This document shows positions 8,969-16,131 of a stretch of 64,000 nucleotides of DNA, piece after piece. Under the pieces are notes generated by a model. It saw only the letters and a list, made by a program, of their open reading frames with translations, searched no databases and had not been told where the DNA came from. The stretch is from Neglectibacter timonensis (GTDB lineage Bacteria > Bacillota > Clostridia > Oscillospirales > Acutalibacteraceae). The number at the start of each line of letters is the position of its first letter. Positions within the stretch are counted from its first letter, which is position 1. The translations under genes were made by a program, and so were the position numbers. The stretch lies in assembly GCF_900048895.1 (NCBI RefSeq), contig NZ_LT160639.1:439001-503000 (forward strand). The letters run 5' to 3'.

Positions 8969-9500
8969 ATGCTTCACAGCTTTCCGCCTCTCTTTCCTCA
9001 TAAATCCGGCGAAACCGGCTTCTTCCACGCATCAGCCGGGACTTCACCGCGTTCTCCGTCACGCCCAGCAGCTTTGAAATATCTCTGACCGACAAATCAT
9101 CCAAATAATAGAGGGTGAGAACCAGCCTGTCGTTCTCCGCCAAAGCTGAAAGGCTGAAGCGGATATCGAGAACTTCATCCCGTCCCCGATCTTCCCAGAT
9201 CTCTTCCCGGTTTTCCTCCGGCAGCGTCTCCCAGGAGACGCTGCGCTTTCGTCTGCGCAGAATGTCATAGCAATGATAAATTAGAATTCTCATCATCCAG
9301 CTTTTAAAATACTTTGGTTCCCGCAGTGTGCAGAGCTTCTGGAACACAGTGAGCACCGTCTCCGATACGGCGTCCGCGGCGTCTTCTTCATTGTGCACAA
9401 TTGCCATGGCCGCCCTGGACAGCGACAGCTTATTCCCCTCGATCAGCTCCAGAAAGGCGGCTTTATCCCCCCTCTGTGCCTGTTTCACCAATTTCTCCAT
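8955..9500 (-). CDS. ECF-type RNA polymerase sigma factor
   Basis: A 181-residue sigma-70 family protein with region 2 (DAADAVSETVLTVFQKL, then FKSWMMRILIYHCYDILRR) and region 4 (LVLTLYYLDDLSVRDIS, then TENAVKSRLMRGR helix-turn-helix). There is no region 1 or 3, so it is the ECF type. The RBS AGAGGAAACAGG abuts the start. It is followed by its likely anti-sigma partner. The two muramidase genes upstream on the same strand make a cell-envelope regulon plausible, but that is inference. Confidence 0.9.
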   Translation of the reverse strand: MEKLVKQAQRGDKAAFLELIEGNKLSLSRAAMAIVHNEEDAADAVSETVLTVFQKLCTLREPKYFKSWMMRILIYHCYDILRRRKRSVSWETLPEENREEIWEDRGRDEVLDIRFSLSALAENDRLVLTLYYLDDLSVRDISKLLGVTENAVKSRLMRGRSRFRRIYEEREAESCEAYERG

Positions 9501-9594
9501 CCTGTTTCCTCTTCTCCGGCGGCTTCACCGCTCAGTCTTGCAAAGGCCTTTACACTTATTAGAGGGATCTACTTCTCTTCCGGTTGCAGGCAAA

Positions 9595-9629
9595 AGAAAA
9601 AACTTCCCGAAACTGGTTCTTCGGGAAGC
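9595..9629 (-). terminator. Terminator after the first GH25 gene
   Basis: Stem CTTCCCGAA / TTCGGGAAG (9603-9628) followed on the minus strand by TTTTTTCTTTT. It separates the GH25 gene from the sigma-factor gene. Confidence 0.85.
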
Positions 9630-9635
9630 TCATTT

Positions 9636-10547
9636 TTATTGATAGGTTTTAAAAGAAATATTCAGATCCACATTGCCGATACCCGGAATCTCTCCACTGT
9701 CGGTGTACTGCCACATGGCAAAGTCATAGTAGAGGCTGGGAGCGTCCTGATACTCGGCATACCAGAAATCATAGGCACTCAACTTTTCCAGGTCCAAGAA
9801 CTCATAGGCCATGGTCTTGTTGAAATAGACAGCCGGCGTAAGCCCAGCCTTTTTCACCTTTTCACAGAAAGCCTCTGCAAAAGAGGTAACCTGTTCTCCT
9901 GTACAATTATAGGCCCGAAGATCCTCGGCGGGAATCTCCTCACTGGGAAACGGCTGCTCCCAGTCGAACACCACCGGATAGGCAGGTTTCTTATTCCCCA
10001 GAGCCGTCAGCACAAATTCCGCTTCTTCCTCCGCCTCCCCCTTTGAAGTGGCCTGGGAAAAGAAGTACACCCCTACCGCGATTCCAGCCGCTTCTGCGTT
10101 CTCCAGATTCCGCTCAAACGTTTCATCCACATAGAGAAGTCCCTCCGTATGGCCCCGATATCCCAGGCGCAGTATGGCAAAATCAACGCCAGCCGCCTTC
10201 ACCTGCTCCCAGTCGATATTCTCCTGATGCTCAGATACATCCACACCTAGTTTAGCGGCGGGATCGGAATAGGTTATCAGCCCGTTCTTCTTTTGAAATT
10301 TGGCAGTCTCATATTCGTTCCTGGGCAGATCAAATTCCGGAATCAACCGGTCTCCCTCGTAGAGATCGCTGACAAGCAGCTGCCCTTCTGGAATCCACTG
10401 AGAGCTCTCCGTTTTGCCAGGATTTTGGGCATCCCGGTTTCCCAAAATGAGGACGAGGGCTGCGATAATCACTGCCAACGCAACCAAGGCAGAAATCAGG
10501 ACCAGGAACAACCGCCTCTTTTTCCATTCATGCATAATGACATCCAT
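9636..10547 (-). CDS. Membrane-anchored GH25 muramidase (lysozyme family)
   Basis: A 303-residue protein. An N-terminal membrane anchor (about residues 13-35, LFLVLISALVALAVIIAALV) is followed by a linker and a GH25 domain from about residue 95. The domain has the first-strand motif GVDVSEHQ, and VVFDWE carries the D-x-E catalytic pair. Substrate by family: the MurNAc-GlcNAc bond of peptidoglycan, outside the membrane. The ATG at 10547 has AAGAAGGG eight bases upstream; a GTG two codons earlier is also possible. It is a tandem paralog of the next gene, with the same spacing of NCTGEQ and the closing aromatic motif. Confidence 0.88.
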   Translation of the reverse strand: MDVIMHEWKKRRLFLVLISALVALAVIIAALVLILGNRDAQNPGKTESSQWIPEGQLLVSDLYEGDRLIPEFDLPRNEYETAKFQKKNGLITYSDPAAKLGVDVSEHQENIDWEQVKAAGVDFAILRLGYRGHTEGLLYVDETFERNLENAEAAGIAVGVYFFSQATSKGEAEEEAEFVLTALGNKKPAYPVVFDWEQPFPSEEIPAEDLRAYNCTGEQVTSFAEAFCEKVKKAGLTPAVYFNKTMAYEFLDLEKLSAYDFWYAEYQDAPSLYYDFAMWQYTDSGEIPGIGNVDLNISFKTYQ

Positions 10548-10651
10548 ACGCACAGCCCTTCTTGTGGGAATTTCAGGGAGCCGTGCTATCCTTTCTTCTG
10601 TATTCCGGTCTTATCGGCCGCATTTTTGCGACACCCCTTCAGAAATAACAG

Positions 10652-10680
10652 CCGCCCGCAGCAGAGGACTGCGCGGGCGG
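10652..10680 (-). terminator. Hairpin between the GH25 paralogs
   Basis: Imperfect GC-rich stem CCGCCCGCGCAG / GCTGCGGGCGG on the minus strand, with only a weak T stretch after it. It is probably a partial terminator that lowers read-through into the second GH25 gene. Confidence 0.5.
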
Positions 10681-10691
10681 GAAAACTCTTG

Positions 10692-11585
10692 TCAAGAGCC
10701 GTAAGACTTCAGCGCAATGTTGATGGGCACCTTACCGGAAATGCCGGGCACCTCGCCGTTTGAAGTGTACTGCCATATCTTAAAATCATAATGGAAGCTG
10801 GGCGCTTTCTGGTATTCCGCATACCACAGGTCATATCCCGACAGCCGGGAGAGGTCCAGCTTCTCATATCCCATTGCTTTATCCGCGTAATAGCAGGCCG
10901 TCATACCGCTTTTCTTGATCTTCTTACAGAAAGCATCCACAAAACCGGTGATCTGTTCGCCAGTACAGTTGACGGTGCGGGAATCCTCGTTGATACTGCC
11001 GTCATCCTTGATGGCAAATTCCCAGTCAAAAGCAATCGGATAGGTCACCTGATAGCCCTGAATCTGCTGGAGCACAAAGCTGGCCTCCTCCTCCGCCTCG
11101 GCATCCGTGACCGCCTGGGAGAAGAAATAGACGCCGATGTCCACGCCGGCCTCCTTTGCCCCCTTCATATTCTCTTCAAATTTGGAGTCCGGCGTGATCA
11201 AGCCCGTCTTGAAAGAGCGATAGCCCACTCGGATCATGGCAAACTCCACACCGCTCTCCTTGACCTTGACCCAGTCGATATCGCCCCGGTTCTGGTTGAC
11301 ATTGATCCCAAGCGCGGACTGACCATTTTCGTAGGTGATGATCCCATCCTTTTCCGTGAACTTATCGATATCATAACTGCTGGTTGGGATATCAAAGTCG
11401 GGAATTGTCATTTTCCCATCGTTCAGGTCGTCGATCAGCAATGTGCCGTCCTTCCCCTTGGAAACCACCTCCACCGGGCTTGTGCGTGGACCTCGCATCG
11501 CCACCGCCACAGAAATCACTACAAGCACTAGAATCAAAACCGATATCACAAGCAAAAAAAGATTCCTTTTTTTTACTGAATTCAT
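10692..11585 (-). CDS. Membrane-anchored GH25 muramidase paralog with altered first-strand motif
   Basis: A 297-residue paralog of the GH25 protein at 9636. A membrane anchor lies at residues 8-30 (LFLLVISVLILVLVVISVAV) and the GH25 domain starts at about residue 88. The D-x-E pair is kept in IAFDWE, but the first-strand motif, DVSEHQ in the neighbour, reads NVNQNR here, so the conserved Asp and Ser are Asn. Either activity is retained through D-x-E or the protein has become a binding or regulatory homolog. Leader: GAAGGGACGG before the ATG, preceded by the structured region 11675-11885. Confidence 0.82.
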   Translation of the reverse strand: MNSVKKRNLFLLVISVLILVLVVISVAVAMRGPRTSPVEVVSKGKDGTLLIDDLNDGKMTIPDFDIPTSSYDIDKFTEKDGIITYENGQSALGINVNQNRGDIDWVKVKESGVEFAMIRVGYRSFKTGLITPDSKFEENMKGAKEAGVDIGVYFFSQAVTDAEAEEEASFVLQQIQGYQVTYPIAFDWEFAIKDDGSINEDSRTVNCTGEQITGFVDAFCKKIKKSGMTACYYADKAMGYEKLDLSRLSGYDLWYAEYQKAPSFHYDFKIWQYTSNGEVPGISGKVPINIALKSYGS

Positions 11586-11674
11586 AGAAGTCCGTCCCTT
11601 CTAAACAATTGAACAACAGCCGCAGAGGCCAAAATTTTTTTTACGGTTTCCCAATTAGGCCAAAATTCGAAAAC

Positions 11675-11885
11675 AAAAAAGAGAGCCTCCAGAATTCCAG
11701 TGTTCCGGCAGAACAACATCCTGCGCTTCGGTTTCCTTAGTGCAGGGGGCGAATTCTGATTTTTTTACCCTGCCGATCCATGAGGTTCCAGTTGAACACG
11801 CTGACTGAAATTCTACCGTGTGACACCGCAGGCCATCATGGTCTGGCGGCAAAACAAAAACTCTCTCATAAGAAATTATCATTTG
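11675..11885 (-). ncRNA. Candidate structured RNA or 5' leader with its own promoter and terminator
   Basis: A minus-strand transcript of about 210 nt is predicted from the promoter at 11892-11920 to TTTTTT at 11675-11680. Its ends pair (GAGAG near the 5' end with CTCTC before the T run). Internal pairing: AGAAUUUCA with UGGAAUUCU, GUGUUC with GAACAC, CGGCAG with CUGCCG, CCUGC with GCAGG, plus a 5' hairpin around CCAUGAUGG. The long rod with internal bulges recalls 6S RNA, but I cannot match it to a named family. Alternatively it is an attenuating leader of the GH25 gene 90 nt downstream. The short ORF here has no support. Confidence 0.5.
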
Positions 11886-11891
11886 GTATTC

Positions 11892-11920
11892 ATTGTACAC
11901 GAAAACTGTCGAAAGTGCAA
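11892..11920 (-). promoter_or_regulatory. Promoter of the structured RNA
   Basis: TTGCAC (11915-11920), exact 17-base spacer, TACAAT (11892-11897) on the minus strand. It is one of the best promoter matches in this part of the window. Confidence 0.7.
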
Positions 11921-11953
11921 TAAGAATCGTACCTTCTCCTGGATTTTACGGCC

Positions 11954-11983
11954 TTGCATACTATTGCCAGGATGTGCTACACT
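11954..11983 (+). promoter_or_regulatory. Promoter of the GNAT/uridine kinase genes
   Basis: TTGCAT (11954-11959), 18-base spacer, TACACT (11978-11983), about 70 bases before the GNAT start codon. Confidence 0.5.
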
Positions 11984-12056
11984 GGAAATAGCCATCAGGC
12001 TTGAACCTGGCGGCTGCAGGGGACGGGCATAACTGCCCGGGAAAGGATTATCGACA

Positions 12057-12659
12057 ATGGAGACCAGACAGTTAAACACACAGGAAGTATGGCAGATCTA
12101 CCAGGAGAAAATGAAGCAGGATTTTCCGCCAAGTGAACTTCGTCCCTACTCCAGCATGGAAAAGCTGATGAAAAGCGGAGAATATCTCTGCTTCGGCTGC
12201 TTTGAGGGAGACACGCTTGCCGCTTACGCCTATTTTGTGGTTTCAGAGGGCGCGGCCCTGCTGGATTACTATGCGGTAAACGAGAGTATGCGGGGCCAGG
12301 GAGTGGGCGGCCGGTTTCTCTCGGAGCTGCGGAATTTTGCCGAAAAATTCAGAGCCCCTTCCCTCTTGATCGAGGTGGAAAGCGTGAGAAGCGCGCAGAA
12401 CTCCCAGGAAGCGGAGCTCCGTGAACGGCGGATCCGTTTCTATGAGCACTGCGGCTGTAACATGACTGGAATTTGCTCTATGCTGTTCGGCGTAGAATAC
12501 AGTATCATGGTTCTTCCTATGAACGGTACGCTTCCCAGCGATGAGGAAATCAAAACTTCCCTGGAGAAGCTCTACCGCGTCATCGTCACTCCATTGGCCC
12601 CATCAGAAGCGGAATATGGCCGTGTCTGCCGCGTCTATCCTTGTGAATTGTTAAAATAG
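12057..12659 (+). CDS. GNAT-family N-acetyltransferase
   Basis: A 200-residue protein with the acetyl-CoA binding motif MRGQGVGGRFLSEL (R/Q-x-x-G-x-G/A loop) near residue 80 and the preceding strand LLDYYAVNE. The C-terminal FYEHCGCN is the usual GNAT beta6-beta7 region. The substrate cannot be told. GGAAAGG lies before the ATG. It is followed after 19 bp by a uridine-kinase-like gene and probably shares its transcript. Confidence 0.8.
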   Translation: METRQLNTQEVWQIYQEKMKQDFPPSELRPYSSMEKLMKSGEYLCFGCFEGDTLAAYAYFVVSEGAALLDYYAVNESMRGQGVGGRFLSELRNFAEKFRAPSLLIEVESVRSAQNSQEAELRERRIRFYEHCGCNMTGICSMLFGVEYSIMVLPMNGTLPSDEEIKTSLEKLYRVIVTPLAPSEAEYGRVCRVYPCELLK

Positions 12660-12678
12660 GCAAAGGAGTTGTCATAAA

Positions 12679-13263
12679 ATGGCTAGAAAGCCCTATGTCG
12701 TTGCAGTTGCCGGAGGTACCTGCAGCGGAAAATCCACATTGTCCGACCGGCTGGGGGAGCTTTTAGGCGGAGCGCACAAAACTCTGGTGCTGCACATGGA
12801 TTCCTATTTTAAAAAAGAGCCGCCTATGGTAATCGCGCCCATCACCCGGAAGGAGTACGTAGAGCACAACAGTCCCGATACCCTTGAGCTGCCCCATTTT
12901 TATGCAGACTTTGCCCAAGCGGCGGCAGAGGGCAGCGAGTTCGATCTGATCATCGTAGAAGGCCTGTTCGCCCTATATCTGGATGAAATTCGGGAGCGGG
13001 CCAACCTTAAAATTTTTGTGGATCTGGAAAGTGACGAGCGCCTGGTCCGCCGCATCTCAAAGCACATGGGCTGGGGACAGAGCTTTGAGCAGGTTACCGA
13101 GCGGTATCTCGATACCGTTCGGTTCCGCCACAACGAGCTGATCGAGCCCACCCGCTGGCATGCCGACCTGGTAATCAACGGCACCCTCGATGCCAACAAG
13201 GGTACAGAGATCGCGGCTTGTTACCTGCAAAACAGGCTGCAGGCGCAAAACGAGGCGGAATAA
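12679..13263 (+). CDS. Uridine kinase-like P-loop kinase
   Basis: A 194-residue protein with the Walker A motif GGTCSGKST at residues 12-20, the phosphoribulokinase/uridine kinase strand MDSYFKK, and IIVEGLFALY (Walker B region) followed by DLESDERLVRRISKH, the lid-type Arg helix. Uridine kinases are usually 200-230 residues, so this is slightly short. It probably phosphorylates a nucleoside or related small alcohol in the cytosol; specificity is not visible. AAAGGAG lies before the start. Confidence 0.75.
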   Translation: MARKPYVVAVAGGTCSGKSTLSDRLGELLGGAHKTLVLHMDSYFKKEPPMVIAPITRKEYVEHNSPDTLELPHFYADFAQAAAEGSEFDLIIVEGLFALYLDEIRERANLKIFVDLESDERLVRRISKHMGWGQSFEQVTERYLDTVRFRHNELIEPTRWHADLVINGTLDANKGTEIAACYLQNRLQAQNEAE

Positions 13264-13275
13264 CTGTATTTTCGT

Positions 13276-13305
13276 TTGACAGCCCGCCGCTTTTCGCCTT
13301 ATAAT
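13276..13305 (+). promoter_or_regulatory. Consensus promoter of the MarR gene
   Basis: Perfect TTGACA (13276-13281) and TATAAT (13300-13305) with an 18-base spacer. The regulator is therefore probably well expressed unless repressed. Confidence 0.75.
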
Positions 13306-13379
13306 AGGAATGATAGAGACCTTACCGCCTAACAAAAGGCGTCTGCTAAAATTCCTGTTTGATAGGAGGAGGGATTCAC

Positions 13380-13841
13380 ATGGCCAAAGAAGAACAGCAA
13401 TTCAGTCCGGAGCTTTCCAAAGATTTTACCCGGGAGCTTGGCAGGGCAGTGACCTGTCTGCATCGCAGCCGCAGCAAATTCATGGGAGAGCGCCTGCGGG
13501 AGCACGGATTTTCCGGAGCCATGTATATGATCCTTCTGCACGTGGACCGGCATCCAGGCGCTTCGCAGGACAGCATTGCCAATCACATGTACATCGACAA
13601 ATGCAATGTGGCCCGCCGTACCAAAAAGCTGGAAGAGCTGGGTTATATCCGGAGGGAGACAGACCAGGCCGACCGGCGTCAGAACAATCTCTATCTGACA
13701 GACAAGGGCCGGGAGCTGGTGCCCGTCATCAAGACCTACCTTTCCCAGTGGGGCCAGGGCATGACGGAGAGCCTCTCGGAAAAGGAGAAGGATACTCTGA
13801 TCACCCTCCTGACTAAAATGACTGGACAAAACAAGAGGTGA
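13380..13841 (+). CDS. MarR-family transcriptional regulator
   Basis: A 153-residue winged-helix protein. The segment ASQDSIANHMYIDKCNVARRTKKLEEL is the recognition helix-turn-helix, followed by the wing ETDQADRRQNNLYLTDKG, where D-x-R and the final basic/Gly pattern are typical of MarR. The ATG at 13380 has AGGAGGAGGG seven bases upstream; the in-frame TTG at 13359 lies before that RBS and is rejected. The gene stands alone between its own promoter and a terminator. No obvious target efflux pump is adjacent, so its regulon is elsewhere or limited to itself. Confidence 0.85.
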   Translation: MAKEEQQFSPELSKDFTRELGRAVTCLHRSRSKFMGERLREHGFSGAMYMILLHVDRHPGASQDSIANHMYIDKCNVARRTKKLEELGYIRRETDQADRRQNNLYLTDKGRELVPVIKTYLSQWGQGMTESLSEKEKDTLITLLTKMTGQNKR

Positions 13842-13876
13842 TGCCTGCCCTCGCAGGCACGCGCCCAGTAAAGAAA

Positions 13877-13910
13877 AAAGCAGAGGTTCACAATGTGAGC
13901 CTCTGCTTTT
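13877..13910. terminator. Convergent terminator after MarR and EFR1 genes
   Basis: Fourteen-base stem starting AGCAGAGGTTCACA and ending TGTGAGCCTCTGCT (one G-T pair), with T-rich sequence after it on the plus strand and AAAAAAG before it for the minus strand. Confidence 0.85.
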
Positions 13911-13993
13911 CCTTTATCCTTTAAAACCAACAGAGCTGAAAGCGAAGGAAAAAAATTCGCGCTGAAAGCAGCTCTCTTATTCCTGAGACATGT

Positions 13994-14764
13994 CTATCCT
14001 TCCTTTTCATCTGACCCGTTTTCAGGACAATGATACCGGTTCTTTCCTCTACTGTGCTTCCCATACTCGATTGCCTCACAGGGACAATTGCAGATGCAGG
14101 CCATACAATGTGTACAGTTTTTCCCCCACACGGGTTTGTCTGTTTCGAGGCTGATGTTATTCAACGGACAAAGCTTGACGCATTTTCCGCAGGAAATGCA
14201 GGCTCCGGTAGCATAAAACTTTTTTGCATGAACAAACGCCGGGTAAAAAATATCGTTCACTATGCCGCTGTTTACCCGATCCATCACCGTTATATCAGGC
14301 TGTGGAAATCCACTGTGGCTCTTAATCAGATTGGCAGCTTTTTCTATCACATTTTCCGATTTCCGGATCACTTCCAACGCTTTTTCCCGCGGCGGCACGT
14401 CAAACATCGCAAGATAATTTTCCGGCATGACAACCGCCATGCAGCCCAGGTAATTCAGTTTTTTCCCCTCGCACAACTGCCTCAGGTATTTTCCGGCGTT
14501 CCCAATACTTCCCCCGCAGGTCATCACAAAATAAATATCCCCGTTCCCCAAAAGGGCTGTATGCTCCAGCCATTCCTGCACGATGTGGGGAATTCTCCAG
14601 GCATAGGTGGGAACGACAACCACCCACGGGCTTTCTGAACGGAGTTCCGAATTATCATGGCTGCGGATTCTTTCAAATAAATCGGATACCTCATCGTCTA
14701 TCTCTCTGCCGATTCTTTTCGCAACATATCGACTGTTGCCTGTCCCTGAAAAATACAGAACCAT
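13994..14764 (-). CDS. EFR1-type flavodoxin/ferredoxin fusion protein
   Basis: A 256-residue protein. The N-terminal flavodoxin-like domain has LYFSGTGNSR (FMN phosphate loop) at residue 3. Two 4Fe-4S motifs lie near the C-terminus: CISCGKCVKLCP and CTHCMACICNCP. This is the EFR1 ferredoxin family common in anaerobic Clostridia, a cytosolic electron-transfer protein. RBS GGAGGG is seven bases before the ATG, which overlaps the stop of the ArsR gene by one base (TAATG), so translation is coupled. It probably supplies or drains electrons for the adjacent nitroreductase. Confidence 0.88.
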   Translation of the reverse strand: MVLYFSGTGNSRYVAKRIGREIDDEVSDLFERIRSHDNSELRSESPWVVVVPTYAWRIPHIVQEWLEHTALLGNGDIYFVMTCGGSIGNAGKYLRQLCEGKKLNYLGCMAVVMPENYLAMFDVPPREKALEVIRKSENVIEKAANLIKSHSGFPQPDITVMDRVNSGIVNDIFYPAFVHAKKFYATGACISCGKCVKLCPLNNISLETDKPVWGKNCTHCMACICNCPCEAIEYGKHSRGKNRYHCPENGSDEKEG

Positions 14765-15138
14765 TAAAATCCCTCCGATTGTTGAGATCGCGAGCTGATC
14801 TCCTGCACACTTGCAAAAATCAGATTGATCAAACCGGCCATCTCTTCCCAACAGGTTTCCTCCGCACTCAGATAATAGTAATTTTTCGTTCCCTCTCTCC
14901 GTACTGCGACAATCCCAGAAGCCTTTAAAAGCTGCAAATGATGGGAGACAGACGGTCGGGTCAAATGAGCCTTCTCCGCTATTTCTCCAACACGAATTCC
15001 CGATAAATCGCTCTCTAACAGCACCAACAGGATCAACTGTCTCGTTTCATCCCCAATGGCTGTGAACGCATTCCTGCATTCCCGAAACCCGGCAATGATT
15101 TTTTGACGCCTCTCTTCACATTCTCTATCCATTTTCAA
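14764..15138 (-). CDS. ArsR-family winged-helix regulator
   Basis: A 124-residue repressor-type protein with helix-turn-helix GEIAEKAHLTRPSVSHHLQLLKASG and wing VAVRREGTKNYYYLS. The metal-binding ELCVCDL motif of classical ArsR proteins is absent. Cysteines are few (Cys7, Cys21, and one in EETCWEE), so the signal may be redox or an organic effector rather than a metal. It sits between a ferredoxin/nitroreductase gene and the EFR1 gene with almost no gaps. The probable operator is GGTAAA-N7-TTTACC at 15983-16001, upstream of the operon promoter. Confidence 0.85.
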   Translation of the reverse strand: MKMDRECEERRQKIIAGFRECRNAFTAIGDETRQLILLVLLESDLSGIRVGEIAEKAHLTRPSVSHHLQLLKASGIVAVRREGTKNYYYLSAEETCWEEMAGLINLIFASVQEISSRSQQSEGF

Positions 15139-15143
15139 GCCCT

Positions 15144-15917
15144 CTATCGGTATTTGACTTCCAATTCTTCGCGCTGCACTGACCGGAGAAATTTTACGTC
15201 GGGATAACCGAGCACCAATGTTGCAGCCGCCCGCTTTCCCCTGGGCATTTCGATCGCTTTCTTGATTTTGCGGGAAGCGTTGGCGGCCATGGTAAAGAAA
15301 CCGCTGAATAGTACGCCGAGCCCGTTTGCTTCCGCAACGAATTCCATATTCTGTGCGGCGAGAATACCGTTTGTTCTATCTTTGGCCAGCACGACAATCG
15401 CTATGGGTGCATTGAAAAAGAAGAAGCGCTCCCCTATGGTCTGATTCCTGGCCATCGGACTGAACAGATCCGCAAAAGGCTTCCCCTTCCGGAACAGGCT
15501 GACCGCCATCTGTTCCACACGTTCTTTTTCCTTTTCCAGCACAACAAAGGACACATCCTGCATGTTCTTCGCGGTATGGGTAAGCCTGCCCGCCTCCAGA
15601 ATCTGCCTGACCACTTCTCCGGGAATCCTATCCGGCCGAAATTGCCGGACGCTTCTCCGGAAGCGAATGACGTCTAAAACCTCTTCCGGCTTCAGGCGGA
15701 CTTCGCCTTTTTTCTCGATCTGCCCGGTGGTATAACCGCTGATGGAGACGGCCTCTTTCGGACAAACCGCGGTGCATTGCCCGCACAGGAGGCAGTTCCT
15801 TAACACCGTTTTTGCCTTATGGTCATGAAGCTCTATGTTACGCGCCACACATACCTTTACGCATCTGCCGCAGCCTATGCATTGATCCGGATTGATTTGT
15901 ATCTGATGCCGTTCCAT
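15144..15917 (-). CDS. Nitroreductase with N-terminal 2x[4Fe-4S] ferredoxin domain
   Basis: A 257-residue fusion. Two clusters lie at the N-terminus, CIGCGRCVKVCV (residues 13-24) and CLLCGQCTAVCP. A nitroreductase-fold domain follows (about 75-250) with FRRSVRQFRPD near its start, the FMN-binding Arg region, and VLGYPDVKF at its end. Proteins of this architecture reduce flavins or nitro/quinone compounds using ferredoxin electrons. It is first in the operon with ArsR and EFR1, which suggests a redox-stress or xenobiotic reduction unit. Confidence 0.88.
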   Translation of the reverse strand: MERHQIQINPDQCIGCGRCVKVCVARNIELHDHKAKTVLRNCLLCGQCTAVCPKEAVSISGYTTGQIEKKGEVRLKPEEVLDVIRFRRSVRQFRPDRIPGEVVRQILEAGRLTHTAKNMQDVSFVVLEKEKERVEQMAVSLFRKGKPFADLFSPMARNQTIGERFFFFNAPIAIVVLAKDRTNGILAAQNMEFVAEANGLGVLFSGFFTMAANASRKIKKAIEMPRGKRAAATLVLGYPDVKFLRSVQREELEVKYR

Positions 15918-15949
15918 TTCCTAACCCCTTTCGTTCCCATTTCTTAACC

Positions 15950-16001
15950 ATTATACCGATAGGGGATTATTTCTACAACATCGGTAAACAAATTCTTTAC
16001 C
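15950..16001 (-). promoter_or_regulatory. Promoter and inverted-repeat operator of the nitroreductase operon
   Basis: Minus-strand TTGTAG (15973-15978), 17 bases, TATAAT (15950-15955). Just upstream lies the inverted repeat GGTAAA-CAAATTC-TTTACC (15983-16001), a plausible ArsR site. Its position upstream of the -35 means repression by steric block is not certain. Confidence 0.55.
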
Positions 16002-16006
16002 AAATA

Positions 16007-16053
16007 AAAACGCCCTTGAAGCTGACAGGCAGAGTCAGTTCCAGCGGCGTTTT
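16007..16053 (-). terminator. Terminator of the comEC-holA-CBS operon
   Basis: Outer stem AAAACGCC / GGCGTTTT with an inner CTGAC / GTCAG stem, followed on the minus strand by TTTTTATTTG. Confidence 0.7.
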
Positions 16054-16131
16054 CAGCAGGCTGTCCGTGCAGTTCGCTGCTGGAAATGGATGAGCGGCCC
16101 CCTTGTCAGGAGATAACCTGAATTCCGCGAC

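Noticed and set aside
11675-11885. c-di-AMP (ydaO-type) riboswitch ahead of the muramidase gene
   Set aside because: The expected conserved GGGGAACC and GGGGUGAA blocks are absent, although cell-wall hydrolase genes often have that switch.
11655-11900. 81-residue minus-strand open frame in the GH25 leader region
   Set aside because: It covers the promoter, the paired RNA arms and the terminator; composition is not protein-like and no RBS is present. The structured RNA explains it better.
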